From contig DXLO01000007.1 in assembly GCA_019414665.1 (NCBI GenBank), forward strand, positions 16,057 to 80,056: a stretch of DNA of 64,000 bases. Direction: 5' to 3'. The notes under the pieces were generated by a model that saw only the letters and a program-made list of their open reading frames with translations, was not told where the DNA came from and made no database searches. The DNA is from Bacteroides sp. (GTDB lineage: Bacteria; Bacteroidota; Bacteroidia; Bacteroidales; Bacteroidaceae). The translations under genes were made by a program, and so were the position numbers. Shown here one piece after another: positions 52,155-60,858 of this stretch; position 1 is the first letter of the stretch, and each line of letters begins with the position of its first letter.

Positions 52155-53498
52155 TTATCGGTTAAAAGCAAGCGGCTCTCCCCGGTGAAGAGTATCCACC
52201 TTGCCGTCGCTGTAAACTAATGTTCCGTTTACAAATGTCTTTTCTACTTTCGCATGGAAGCGTCTTCCTTCCATCGGACTCCATCCACACTTGCTCAAAA
52301 CACAATCTGACGTTACTTCCCATTCGCTATCCGGGTTAACCAGAACCAGGTCAGCTTTATATCCCGGACGGATATATCCACGCTTTTCTATTTGGAATAA
52401 CTCAGCAGGAGCATGACACATCTTCTGTACCAGCTGCTCTACGGTCAAAACGCCTTCATGTACAAGTTCCATAATGCTGACCAGAGAGAATTGCAAACTC
52501 GGCATACCAGATACAGCCTTCAAAGCTCCTCCCTCTTTTTCTTTCAACAAATGAGGAGCATGGTCTGTACCAATGACATCAATGCAATTTGTTGTCAAAG
52601 CCCGGCGCAACATATCACGGTCGTTCTTTGTTTTAATACTTGGATTGCATTTGATACGTGCTCCTAACGTTTTGTAGTCTTCATCGCAGAACATCAGATG
52701 TGAAACACATGCTTCCGAAGTTATCTTCTTTTCAGATATCGGTTTATCTTCGAAAAGTTCCAGCTCGCGTGCTGTACTGACATGGAGAATATGCAAGCGT
52801 GCTCCTGTTTCTTTAGCCAGCTGTACAGCCAACGAAGACGAACGCCAGCAAGCCTCTTCGCTTCGTATGCGAGGATGGAAGAGAATATCCACATCTTCTT
52901 CACCATACTTTGATTTTACAAGTTCCGTGTTCCATCGAATTATAGTCTGGTCTTCACAGTGAGCAGCAATCAGCATACCTGCTTCCGAAAAGATTTTCCG
53001 CAAGGATTCAATACGGTCAACAAGCATATTCCCTGTACTGGCTCCCATAAACAGTTTTACACCGCACACATGTTTCTTGTCCAGCTGCTGCAACAACTCC
53101 GTATTGTTATTGGTTGCTCCGAAATAAAACGAATAGTTTACGATACACTTGTTTGCAGCATCGGCAAACTTGTTTTCCAGAGCTTCCAGAGTTGTTGTCT
53201 GCGGATTACAGTTAGGCATATCCATAAACGAAGTTACTCCTCCTGCTGCCGCAGCCGCAGTTTCACTTGCCATGTCAGCCTTATGCGTCAATCCCGGATC
53301 ACGAAAATGTACATGATCATCTATAACTCCAGGGATGAGGTAACAACCGCGGGCGTCGATTTCGGCATCGCAAGGTACAGAAGGGCGAACTTCTCCTTGT
53401 AGCACTTCACAGATAGTATCATCTTCAACGACAACAGAACCGGCAAATTTTAATCCTTCGTTTACAATCGTTGCGTTATAAATCCATGTACGTTTCAT
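52155..53498 (-). CDS. pyrC: Dihydroorotase (class I)
   Basis: A 447-residue amidohydrolase that cyclises carbamoyl-aspartate to dihydroorotate in pyrimidine synthesis. Metal and substrate motifs: DDHVHFRDPGLTHKADM, NVDRIE-like spacing with LIAAHCEDQ, LHILHVSTARELELF and GTDHAPHLL with the catalytic Asp. The C-terminal cap has the KADLVLVNPDSEWEV segment. It follows the glycosyltransferase by 2 bases in the operon. Other cyclic amidohydrolases such as allantoinase are less likely given HFRDPG. Confidence 0.92.
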   Translation of the reverse strand: MKRTWIYNATIVNEGLKFAGSVVVEDDTICEVLQGEVRPSVPCDAEIDARGCYLIPGVIDDHVHFRDPGLTHKADMASETAAAAAGGVTSFMDMPNCNPQTTTLEALENKFADAANKCIVNYSFYFGATNNNTELLQQLDKKHVCGVKLFMGASTGNMLVDRIESLRKIFSEAGMLIAAHCEDQTIIRWNTELVKSKYGEEDVDILFHPRIRSEEACWRSSSLAVQLAKETGARLHILHVSTARELELFEDKPISEKKITSEACVSHLMFCDEDYKTLGARIKCNPSIKTKNDRDMLRRALTTNCIDVIGTDHAPHLLKEKEGGALKAVSGMPSLQFSLVSIMELVHEGVLTVEQLVQKMCHAPAELFQIEKRGYIRPGYKADLVLVNPDSEWEVTSDCVLSKCGWSPMEGRRFHAKVEKTFVNGTLVYSDGKVDTLHRGEPLAFNR

Positions 53499-53500
53499 AT

Positions 53501-54244
53501 TTACTTATTTTTTAGATAACTTTTAAACCAACTGTCCCATTTCAACCGTATCACTCCGAACACGGCCTCACCAAAAATACTGCTATTCATCTTAGAAGTT
53601 CCCAGTTCACGGTTGACGAAAATAACCGGAACTTCCACTACTTTAAAGCCACACTTATAAGCAGTAAACTTCATTTCTATCTGAAAAGCATATCCCTTAA
53701 ACCGAATATTGTCTAAAGGTATCGTTTCTAAAACCCTACGTTTATAACACTTGAATCCTGCTGTTGTATCATGCACAGGAATACCTGTTATAAACCGTAC
53801 ATATTTCGATGCGAAATATGACATCAATACACGTCCCATAGGCCAGTTCACCACATTTACACCACTTATATATCGTGAACCGATAGCAACATCAGCTCCT
53901 TCATCGTGGCAAGCCTTATACAAACGAGGCAAATCATTCGGATTATGGCTGAAGTCCGCGTCCATCTCGAATATATAATCGTATTGATGTTGAATAGCCC
54001 ATTTGAAACCTGCAATATACGCTGTACCCAAGCCTAATTTTCCTTTTCTTTCTATCATGAAAAGGCGTTCTGGGAATTCAGCCTGCAATTTCCGTACAAT
54101 ATCAGCAGTACCATCGGGAGAATTATCTTCAACAATCAGAATATGAAAACATTTCTCTAAACCGAAAACTGCACGGATGATATTTTCGATATTTTCTTTT
54201 TCGTTATAAGTAGGGATAATAACGATACTGTCACTTGTCTGCAT
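53501..54244 (-). CDS. Polyprenol monophosphomannose synthase-like glycosyltransferase (GT2)
   Basis: A 247-residue GT2 enzyme of the Dpm1 type, moving mannose (or a similar sugar) from GDP-sugar to polyprenyl phosphate. Signature: VIIPTYNEKENIENII, EDNSPDGTADI, GLGTAYIAGF, the nucleotide/metal motif MDADFSHNP and DTTAGFKCYKRRVLETI. No membrane helices follow, so it is a soluble Dpm form. It is the first gene of the five-gene operon, with a promoter box at 54264-54271. Sugar specificity is inferred. Confidence 0.88.
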   Translation of the reverse strand: MQTSDSIVIIPTYNEKENIENIIRAVFGLEKCFHILIVEDNSPDGTADIVRKLQAEFPERLFMIERKGKLGLGTAYIAGFKWAIQHQYDYIFEMDADFSHNPNDLPRLYKACHDEGADVAIGSRYISGVNVVNWPMGRVLMSYFASKYVRFITGIPVHDTTAGFKCYKRRVLETIPLDNIRFKGYAFQIEMKFTAYKCGFKVVEVPVIFVNRELGTSKMNSSIFGEAVFGVIRLKWDSWFKSYLKNK

Positions 54245-54263
54245 AACTTACTTTATTTTGTGA

Positions 54264-54271
54264 CAAAGATA
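54264..54271 (-). promoter_or_regulatory. Promoter -7 box of the five-gene operon
   Basis: Reads TATCTTTG on the minus strand (TAnnTTTG), 20 bases before the glycosyltransferase ATG at 54244. Divergent from the dnaX promoter. Confidence 0.6.
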
Positions 54272-54314
54272 AATATATTTCAGGTCAAGCCCATGAGAAA
54301 ACCGAGATTTTATG

Positions 54315-54322
54315 TACTTTTG
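54315..54322 (+). promoter_or_regulatory. Promoter -7 box of dnaX
   Basis: TACTTTTG, matching TAnnTTTG, 42 bases before the dnaX ATG. Confidence 0.6.
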
Positions 54323-54363
54323 TATTTCCGAACATAAAAACTATTAATCACTTATATCGGCAT

Positions 54364-56235
54364 ATGGAAAATTATATCGTATCGGCACGTAAATATCGTC
54401 CCGCAACATTCGATACTGTTGTAGGACAGCGCGCCCTGACGACCACCCTGAAAAATGCGATTGCCAATCAAAAGCTGGCACATGCTTATCTGTTTTGCGG
54501 TCCACGAGGAGTCGGAAAAACAACATGTGCGCGAATATTTGCAAAGACAATCAACTGCCTGCATCCTACTGCCGATGGAGAAGCATGTAATGAATGTGAG
54601 TCATGCCGTGCTTTCAACGAACAGCGTTCGTATAACATTCATGAGCTGGATGCCGCATCCAATAACTCGGTAGAAGACATACGCTCGCTGATCGAACAGG
54701 TACGCATCCCGCCACAAATTGGAAAATATAAAGTATATATCATCGACGAGGTACACATGCTTTCTCAGGCAGCTTTCAATGCCTTTCTGAAGACATTGGA
54801 AGAACCGCCTCATCATGCTATATTTATTCTTGCCACAACCGAAAAGCATAAAATTCTTCCTACTATTCTGAGTCGATGCCAGATATACGATTTCAATCGT
54901 ATCAGTGTGAACGACACGGTAGAACACTTGGAAAATGTAGCCAGAAAAGAACATATTGAAGCAGAACCGGAGGCTCTGAACGTTATTGCACAGAAAGCTG
55001 ACGGTGGCATGCGTGACGCCTTGTCTATTTTCGACCAGGTTGTAAGTTTTACCAACGGGCATATCACTTATCAAAGTGTAATAGAGAACTTGAATGTGCT
55101 GGATTATGAATATTACTTCAAACTGACGGATGCCTTTTTAGAGAACAGGGTTTCCGACTGCCTGCTTACATTCAACGAAGTTCTGAAAAAAGGCTTTGAC
55201 GGCAACCATTTTATAACAGGATTAACTTCACATTTCCGCGACTTGCTGGTAAGTCGTGATGCTGAAACATTACAGTTATTGGAAGTAGGTGCATCCATAC
55301 GCGACCGCTATCAGGCTCAGGCTCAGAAATGCAGCCCGCAGTTCTTATATAAAGCCATGAAATTGTGTAACGACTGTGACCTGAATTACCGAGTAAGCAA
55401 AAACAAACGTCTGCTGGTAGAGTTGACCTTAATTCAACTTGCCCAGCTAACAGGCGACAATGATGTTCCTGGTGGGGGGCAAGGCCCTACCAAACAGACC
55501 TTAAAACCAGCCTTTAATCAGGGACAGCCATCTTCTTCATCCTCTCAGGTCTCAAACAGCCAGCCTTATCCGCAGGCTACCCATGAGGTATCAGGCAACT
55601 ACGGAAGTACAGCTCCCAAGCAGCCAGCAAAACCATCTGCTCCTAATGGATCAGCTGCGGTACAGCAGCCAGCGGCTCCAACTACCAACGTTTCTGCTGC
55701 GGCACATCCCAGTCCGATACCTAAAGCAAATACAGAAAAGAAAATTCCTGTAATGAAAGCAGGAAGCATAGGTATATCAATCCGGCGACAAGCTGTCCAG
55801 CCACAAGCTGCAAACAACGGACCGGTAAATACAGCTGCAACTGTACCGGCAGACCAGACCTACGAGGATTATATCTTCAATGAAAAGAATCTGAACTATT
55901 ACTGGCGGGAATTTGCGACTCGTCTGCCCAAAGAGGAAGCAGCCAATGCTGCACGTATGATGAACATGCAGCCTCACTTGCTCAAAGACCAGACAACATT
56001 TGAAGTGGCTGTAGACAACGATATGGTACAGAAATACATGTCGCAACTGGCCCCACAAATAGAAACACATTTACGCCAGCAGTTGCACAACCGAAAAATA
56101 AAGATGACAGTCCGTGTAAGTGCAGCCAATGAAAATCTCCGCGCCTACAGTCATGTAGAGCGCTTCCAGATGATGAGTAAAAAGAATCCTAGTCTGCTGA
56201 AATTAAAAGAGGCTTTCGGACTGGAATTATCTTAA
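54364..56235 (+). CDS. dnaX: DNA polymerase III subunit gamma/tau
   Basis: A 623-residue clamp-loader ATPase. Seen in order: YRPATFDTVVGQ, Walker A GPRGVGKTT, the zinc cysteines (INCLHPTADGEACNECESC), Walker B/DEVH in IIDEVHMLS and the sensor motif ILSRCQIYDF. A Pro/Gln/Ser/Ala-rich linker spans about residues 370-490, and the C-terminal part (YEDYIFNEKNLNYYWREFATRLP...) should contact the polymerase. I see no convincing programmed frameshift site in the linker, so probably one product. A short direct repeat spans the stop codon. Confidence 0.95.
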   Translation: MENYIVSARKYRPATFDTVVGQRALTTTLKNAIANQKLAHAYLFCGPRGVGKTTCARIFAKTINCLHPTADGEACNECESCRAFNEQRSYNIHELDAASNNSVEDIRSLIEQVRIPPQIGKYKVYIIDEVHMLSQAAFNAFLKTLEEPPHHAIFILATTEKHKILPTILSRCQIYDFNRISVNDTVEHLENVARKEHIEAEPEALNVIAQKADGGMRDALSIFDQVVSFTNGHITYQSVIENLNVLDYEYYFKLTDAFLENRVSDCLLTFNEVLKKGFDGNHFITGLTSHFRDLLVSRDAETLQLLEVGASIRDRYQAQAQKCSPQFLYKAMKLCNDCDLNYRVSKNKRLLVELTLIQLAQLTGDNDVPGGGQGPTKQTLKPAFNQGQPSSSSSQVSNSQPYPQATHEVSGNYGSTAPKQPAKPSAPNGSAAVQQPAAPTTNVSAAAHPSPIPKANTEKKIPVMKAGSIGISIRRQAVQPQAANNGPVNTAATVPADQTYEDYIFNEKNLNYYWREFATRLPKEEAANAARMMNMQPHLLKDQTTFEVAVDNDMVQKYMSQLAPQIETHLRQQLHNRKIKMTVRVSAANENLRAYSHVERFQMMSKKNPSLLKLKEAFGLELS

Positions 56236-56256
56236 ATATTGGAATTATCTTAAAAA

Positions 56257-56308
56257 AACAGAGGAATAAAAGACGGTTGAAACTAAGTCCGTTTTTCATT
56301 CCTCTGTT
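56257..56308. terminator. Bidirectional terminator between dnaX and queF
   Basis: AACAGAGGAAT (56257-56267) pairs perfectly with ATTCCTCTGTT (56298-56308), with a partial inner stem (GACGG/CCGTT region). On the minus strand TTTTTT follows, which favours a role for the queuosine operon. Confidence 0.8.
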
Positions 56309-56326
56309 CTAATGTATCTTTACGAT

Positions 56327-56782
56327 TTACAAATCGTGATTCTGCATACGATATTCTGCCAGTTTCTCATATTTCGTATCAGGACGACCGTAGTTACAAT
56401 ACGGATAAATGGATATTCCACCACGAGGAGTAAAGATACCTGTCACCTCAATGTATTTAGGATCCATCAGCTTAATCAGGTCCTTCATGATAATATTCAC
56501 ACAGTCTTCATGAAAATCACCATGATTTCGGAAACTAAACAGATATAATTTCAAACTTTTGCTTTCTACCATTTTCACATCAGGCAAATAACTGATTCGA
56601 ATTTCTGCAAAATCAGGTTGCCCTGTAATAGGACAAAGACTGGTAAACTCAGGGCAATTGAAACGTACCCAATAATCATTTTCAGGATGTTTGTTTACAA
56701 ATGCTTCCAGAACTTCAGGAGCATAATCCTGTTTATAAACTGTATTCTTTCCTAATATTGTCAGTTCATCTTTTCTTTCCAT
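56327..56782 (-). CDS. queF: NADPH-dependent preQ0 reductase
   Basis: A 151-residue QueF of the short (unimodular) type, reducing 7-cyano-7-deazaguanine (preQ0) to preQ1 for queuosine in tRNA. The catalytic cysteine (Cys50) and acid (Asp57) lie in FTSLCPITGQPDF. The NADPH-binding QueF motif is ESKSLKLYLFSFRNHGDFHED. It is the last gene of the transporter-queC-queF operon, 34 bases behind queC. Confidence 0.95.
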   Translation of the reverse strand: MERKDELTILGKNTVYKQDYAPEVLEAFVNKHPENDYWVRFNCPEFTSLCPITGQPDFAEIRISYLPDVKMVESKSLKLYLFSFRNHGDFHEDCVNIIMKDLIKLMDPKYIEVTGIFTPRGGISIYPYCNYGRPDTKYEKLAEYRMQNHDL

Positions 56783-56816
56783 AGCCGTTTATTTATACCG
56801 AATAGAGCATCATCTG

Positions 56817-57476
56817 TTACTTATTCTTTATTGCCAAATATTTTTCAAGTCCCTCACGGCGCAATTTGCATGCCGGACAATGTCCGCATCCATCTCCGGG
56901 AATGCCATTATAGCATGTCAACGTTTCATTCCGCACCAGATCAAGAACACCCAGTTCATCTGCCAGTGCCCATGTCTGAGCCTTATCTATCCACATCAAC
57001 GGAGTATGAATGACAAACTGTTCCTCCATGGCGAGATTCAATGTAACATTCAACGATTTGATAAAAGCATCACGACAATCCGGATATCCACTAAAATCGG
57101 TCTGTGATACTCCTGTCACAATATGATTGATACCCCGTTCACGAGCATATACAGCAGCAATACTCAAAAAGAATAAATTACGGCCGGGAACGAACGTATT
57201 CGGAAAAGTACCTTCTGGCTTTTCTTCATCCATATGGATGGAAGTATCGGTTAATGAGTTTTTACCCAAATGGCCGATAAAAGAAACATCCATCACATGA
57301 AAATCAACTTCTGCCTTGCGAGCTATCTCACGTGCCAGTTCTACTTCTTTCACATGTTTCTGTCCATACAGGAAACTCAAAGCATATACCTTCTTAAAAT
57401 GTTTCTTCGCCCAGAAAAGACAGGTCGTAGAGTCCTGTCCTCCGCTAAAGACAACAAGTGCAGCATCTTTATTCAT
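56817..57476 (-). CDS. queC: 7-cyano-7-deazaguanine (preQ0) synthase
   Basis: A 219-residue ATP-dependent ligase that turns 7-carboxy-7-deazaguanine into preQ0. The PP-loop SGGQDSTT is at residues 11-18 and four C-terminal cysteines bind zinc (TCYNGIPGDGCGHCPACKLRREGL). The PGRNLFFLSIAA and GVSQTDFSGYPDCRD segments are typical. It begins one base after the transporter stop. Confidence 0.95.
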   Translation of the reverse strand: MNKDAALVVFSGGQDSTTCLFWAKKHFKKVYALSFLYGQKHVKEVELAREIARKAEVDFHVMDVSFIGHLGKNSLTDTSIHMDEEKPEGTFPNTFVPGRNLFFLSIAAVYARERGINHIVTGVSQTDFSGYPDCRDAFIKSLNVTLNLAMEEQFVIHTPLMWIDKAQTWALADELGVLDLVRNETLTCYNGIPGDGCGHCPACKLRREGLEKYLAIKNK

Positions 57477-57477
57477 A

Positions 57478-58164
57478 TCAAATCTCCTTTATTTTCAACA
57501 CATTGTAAGAAATATGTTCATCGTACACGTCACAATCGTCTACATGCTTGATGTATTTCACTACTCGAATAGTTATAGGCAGAATAATTATTTCGTACAT
57601 TGTCTTAAGAACAACCTGAACCAACATCATTTTTCCTAATTCAGAGATAGGCATCAGTCCTCCAAAAGCCAAAGGGAAAAAGATCAGCGAATCAGCACTT
57701 TCACCAAATACAGTAGAAAGGATGGCACGCGCTGAAAAATTCTTCCCATGCGAAGCAATCTTCATACGGCTCATCACATATGCATTGATAAACGAACCAA
57801 CTAAAAATGCAAGCAAGCTGGCTACCGCAATGCGTGGCGCCATACCAAAAACAAAGTTAAAGCTTTCTTCTCCCTCCCAAAAAGGAGCTGCTGGCAAAGC
57901 TACTGCTATCTGCCCCAAGGCAACTACCATAAAGTTCATCAAGAATCCCATCCAAATGATAAGACGCGCTTTACGGAAGCCCCAGACTTCAGCAATACAG
58001 TCATTGATAATGTAAGAAATAGGAAAAACAAGCAGTCCGGCAGTAATAGAAATCGGACCTAGTTGAACTACTTTGGTTTCTAAAAGATTGGCTGCCACTA
58101 AGCAGACACAAAATACAATGCCCAAAACCATAAAAGGCACTGATACGAGATTGTCTTTTTTCAT
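57478..58164 (-). CDS. Queuosine precursor transporter (YhhQ/QPTR family)
   Basis: A 228-residue membrane protein with six hydrophobic segments of the VUT_1/YhhQ family. Recognisable parts: VAANLLETKVVQLG, TAGLLVFPISYIINDCIAEVWGFRKAR, and AILSTVFGESADSLIFFPLAFGG, which is the most conserved stretch. It should import preQ0, preQ1 or queuine for salvage. It is first in an operon with queC and queF, so the cell can both make and take up the precursor. A preQ1-I-like element overlaps its ribosome binding site. Confidence 0.92.
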   Translation of the reverse strand: MKKDNLVSVPFMVLGIVFCVCLVAANLLETKVVQLGPISITAGLLVFPISYIINDCIAEVWGFRKARLIIWMGFLMNFMVVALGQIAVALPAAPFWEGEESFNFVFGMAPRIAVASLLAFLVGSFINAYVMSRMKIASHGKNFSARAILSTVFGESADSLIFFPLAFGGLMPISELGKMMLVQVVLKTMYEIIILPITIRVVKYIKHVDDCDVYDEHISYNVLKIKEI

Positions 58165-58165
58165 C

Positions 58166-58205
58166 GCTCCTGTTTTTTACGTGGTGTTCTAGAATACACG
58201 GCCGC
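58166..58205 (-). promoter_or_regulatory. Candidate preQ1-I-like riboswitch over the RBS of the queuosine operon
   Basis: Read on the minus strand, the leader contains in order CGTG, TTCTAG, ACAC, CACG, then TAAAAAAC and AGGAG just before the ATG at 58164. B. subtilis queC preQ1-I has the same order: a stem, UUCUAG, ACACC, the second stem strand, then UAAAAAAC and a purine-rich tail. Here CGTG/CACG would be stem P1, with two extra bases before TTCTAG. The A-rich tail runs into the Shine-Dalgarno sequence, so ligand binding would hide it. The P1 stem is short, so this remains a candidate. Confidence 0.5.
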
Positions 58206-58250
58206 TATTCACGGCATCGCATGTTAATGTTCTCTTTTTTAATTTGGCTG

Positions 58251-58258
58251 CAAAGGTA
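58251..58258 (-). promoter_or_regulatory. Promoter -7 box of the queuosine operon
   Basis: Reads TACCTTTG on the minus strand (perfect TAnnTTTG), giving a leader of about 80 bases that includes the riboswitch candidate. Confidence 0.65.
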
Positions 58259-58265
58259 GGAACTT

Positions 58266-58297
58266 TTTGCCAATTTACAAATAAACCGTTATATTTG
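58266..58297 (+). promoter_or_regulatory. Complete promoter of corA
   Basis: TTTG (58266-58269), a 20-base spacer and TATATTTG (58290-58297) fit the Bacteroidetes -33/-7 promoter. The leader to the corA ATG is about 20 bases. Confidence 0.65.
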
Positions 58298-58319
58298 TAC
58301 ATATCAAATTCATTCAGAC

Positions 58320-59369
58320 ATGACGAAAAATAACCTGCTCAGCGAAAAACTGAATTACATAGGAGAAAGCGAAACTCCTACCCATTTGCATGTTTCCAGC
58401 TACAACGCTGAACAAATCCAGACTTTTCGAGGACACGATATAAAAGATATACAGCCCTTAATAAAAGAAAACTGTATCAACTGGATACAAGTGCACGGAT
58501 TACAGAATACAGAAACCATACATGAAATATGCAACTATTTCAACATTGATTTCCTGACCATACAAGATATCCTAAACTCAGAGCATCCAACTAAAATAGA
58601 AGAACACGATACTTATAATCTGGTTATTCTAAAACAGTTATCGAATACTGACTGTAATGAATTCGTACCACAACAACTCTGTATCGTGCAAGGGAAAAAT
58701 TTTGTACTTACCTTTACCGAAAAAGAAACTGATTTCTTCAACGAAATCAATACAGCACTTGAAAAAAATGTCTTGAAGATACGTAACCGCCAATCCGACT
58801 TTTTACTAAGTGTAATCCTGAACAGCGTAATGGCAAGTTTCATGTCTATCATTTCTAAAATGGAAGATGACCTGGAAGATCTGGAAGAACAATTCTTATC
58901 GCCTCTTTCTCCCATACCCGAAAAACAACCGGGAATAGAAGAAATACAGAGATATCGCAGAAATTACCGGCTGATTAAAAAAAGCATATTTCCTCTGAAA
59001 GAGCAAATCAATAAATTACTTCACAGTGAAAACCAATTATTGAATAAAGCGAACCGACCTTTTTTCAGTGATGTAAACGACCACCTGCAATTTGTATTGC
59101 AGACACTGGAAGGCTGCCGTGATCTGCTTTCTGCAATGGTAGATCTTTATTTGGCAAACAACGACCAGCGAATGAACAGCATCATGAAACAGCTTACCAT
59201 TGTTTCTACCATCTTTATCCCACTGACGTTTTTAGCCGGGATATGGGGAATGAACTTCCAATGGATGCCTGAATTGGGATGGAAATACGGTTATTTCTTT
59301 GCCTGGGGATTGATGCTTGCCGTAGGGGTAATCGTATATTTCTACTTTAAGCATAAAAGATGGTATTAA
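58320..59369 (+). CDS. corA: CorA family magnesium/divalent cation channel
   Basis: A 349-residue CorA-type channel. The large cytoplasmic N-terminal domain is followed by a long acidic helix (SKMEDDLEDLEEQFL) and two C-terminal membrane helices (about 292-312 and 323-343). The selectivity motif after the first helix is GMN (GIWGMNFQWMPELG). It should carry Mg2+, possibly Co2+ or Ni2+. It has its own promoter and is followed by nth after 41 bases. Confidence 0.93.
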   Translation: MTKNNLLSEKLNYIGESETPTHLHVSSYNAEQIQTFRGHDIKDIQPLIKENCINWIQVHGLQNTETIHEICNYFNIDFLTIQDILNSEHPTKIEEHDTYNLVILKQLSNTDCNEFVPQQLCIVQGKNFVLTFTEKETDFFNEINTALEKNVLKIRNRQSDFLLSVILNSVMASFMSIISKMEDDLEDLEEQFLSPLSPIPEKQPGIEEIQRYRRNYRLIKKSIFPLKEQINKLLHSENQLLNKANRPFFSDVNDHLQFVLQTLEGCRDLLSAMVDLYLANNDQRMNSIMKQLTIVSTIFIPLTFLAGIWGMNFQWMPELGWKYGYFFAWGLMLAVGVIVYFYFKHKRWY

Positions 59370-59410
59370 TAAAAAATACGAAATAAGACTTATCTTCAAT
59401 CAGTAAACAC

Positions 59411-60058
59411 ATGAAAAAACAAGAATTATATAAACAAGTAATAACTTATTTTCAACAGGCAATTCCGGTAGCAGAAACAGAATTGCACTATGAAAACCCT
59501 TTTCAGCTGCTTATAGCTGTGATATTAAGTGCGCAATGTACAGACAAGCGTGTCAATATGATAACTCCTCCTCTTTTTTCGGCATTTCCAACTCCCGAAG
59601 CTCTGGCAAACACCACCCCTGAGGTAGTTTATGAATACATACGTAGTGTAAGCTATCCAAACAACAAAGCCAAGCATCTGGTAGGAATGGCTCAAATGCT
59701 GGTAAAAGACTTTCAGAGTGAAGTTCCAGGAACTTTGGAAGAACTGGTAAAACTCCCCGGAGTAGGAAGAAAAACCGCAAATGTAATTCAAAGTGTGGTA
59801 TTCAACAAAGCTGCAATGGCAGTCGACACCCACGTTTTCCGTGTCAGTCATCGCATCGGACTTGTACCTAAAACATGTACTACCCCTTTAGCAACAGAAA
59901 AACATCTGGTAAAATATATTCCTGAGAATTTAATACCGACGGCTCATCACTGGCTGATTCTTCATGGAAGATACGTCTGTACCGCACGCAATCCCAAATG
60001 TGAGGAATGCGGACTCAACGGAATATGTAAAGAGTCTTTGAAAGCAAAAATCAAATAG
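59411..60058 (+). CDS. nth: Endonuclease III, DNA glycosylase/AP lyase
   Basis: A 215-residue base-excision repair enzyme for oxidised pyrimidines. The helix-hairpin-helix LPGVGRKTANVI carries the catalytic Lys121. The catalytic Asp139 is in VDTHVFRVSHRIGL. The 4Fe-4S cluster ligands follow the C-x6-C-x2-C-x5-C pattern in VCTARNPKCEECGLNGIC. It stops 6 bases before the convergent MBL gene, with no terminator between. Confidence 0.95.
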   Translation: MKKQELYKQVITYFQQAIPVAETELHYENPFQLLIAVILSAQCTDKRVNMITPPLFSAFPTPEALANTTPEVVYEYIRSVSYPNNKAKHLVGMAQMLVKDFQSEVPGTLEELVKLPGVGRKTANVIQSVVFNKAAMAVDTHVFRVSHRIGLVPKTCTTPLATEKHLVKYIPENLIPTAHHWLILHGRYVCTARNPKCEECGLNGICKESLKAKIK

Positions 60059-60064
60059 CTTCAA

Positions 60065-60841
60065 TTATTGTTCTACAACCAGTCCGTCGTATGCCATATG
60101 TACATGCGGAGGAAGTTGCTTTTCGACCTCTGCATGCAATCCCATATGATGACTCATGTGTATGAAATAAGTTTCGCCAGCTCCGATACGTGAAGCTTGC
60201 TCCAAAGCCTCAGCCAGCGACTGATGTGTCCAATGCGGCTCTATCCGTAATGCATTTATAAACAGATAATCCAATCCTTGTAAAAATTCATACGATTCAT
60301 CAGGCATTGTAAGCATATCTGTTATCCAAGCTACCTTACCCACCCGATAACCCAATATCGGCAGTTTACCATGCATTACTCTAAAAGGAACAACCTCCAG
60401 CGAATGTCCAGACAAGTTTGTTACCTGAAACGGTTTATACGGCTCGATGACAGAAAGTGGAATACTGGGAACTCCCGGATACGGATGTTCTACAAAACAA
60501 TAAGGCATACGTCTTTGTAAACGCTCGGCAGTATATCCTTCCGCATAGACAGGTACATCCCGGAAACTGCAAAAAGGACGAAGATCATCCAACCCACCCA
60601 CATGGTCATAATGTTCGTGAGTTATCAATACCCCATCAATAGGACGAAAATCGTTCATTCTAATACATTGTTCTCTGAAATCAGGACCGCAATCTATCAA
60701 AATGCGCACTCCTTCCATCTCAATCAATCCAGAACAACGCAAACGGTTATCGCGCGGATCGGTACTTGTACATACCGGGCATCCGCATCCCACTTGAGGC
60801 ACTCCCGTAGATGTTCCACTTCCTAATACAGTAACTTTCAT
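60065..60841 (-). CDS. MBL-fold metallohydrolase (PhnP-like)
   Basis: A 258-residue metallo-beta-lactamase-fold enzyme. It begins LGSGTSTGVPQVGCGCPVCTSTDPRDNRLRCS, the PhnP-type opening with a Cys cluster that may hold structural zinc. The active-site metal motif is HEHYDHVGGLDDLR. Such proteins are phosphodiesterases or ribonuclease Z relatives; no phn genes are nearby, so the substrate is open. It lies 17 bases behind murB in a three-gene leftward unit. Confidence 0.88.
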   Translation of the reverse strand: MKVTVLGSGTSTGVPQVGCGCPVCTSTDPRDNRLRCSGLIEMEGVRILIDCGPDFREQCIRMNDFRPIDGVLITHEHYDHVGGLDDLRPFCSFRDVPVYAEGYTAERLQRRMPYCFVEHPYPGVPSIPLSVIEPYKPFQVTNLSGHSLEVVPFRVMHGKLPILGYRVGKVAWITDMLTMPDESYEFLQGLDYLFINALRIEPHWTHQSLAEALEQASRIGAGETYFIHMSHHMGLHAEVEKQLPPHVHMAYDGLVVEQ

Positions 60842-60858
60842 TGTATAATCAAGTAGTC

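Noticed and set aside
55186..55193. AAAAAAGG run in dnaX considered as a programmed frameshift site
   Set aside because: It lies near codon 275, inside the conserved clamp-loader domain, not in the linker where gamma/tau frameshifting occurs, and there is no clear stimulatory hairpin.
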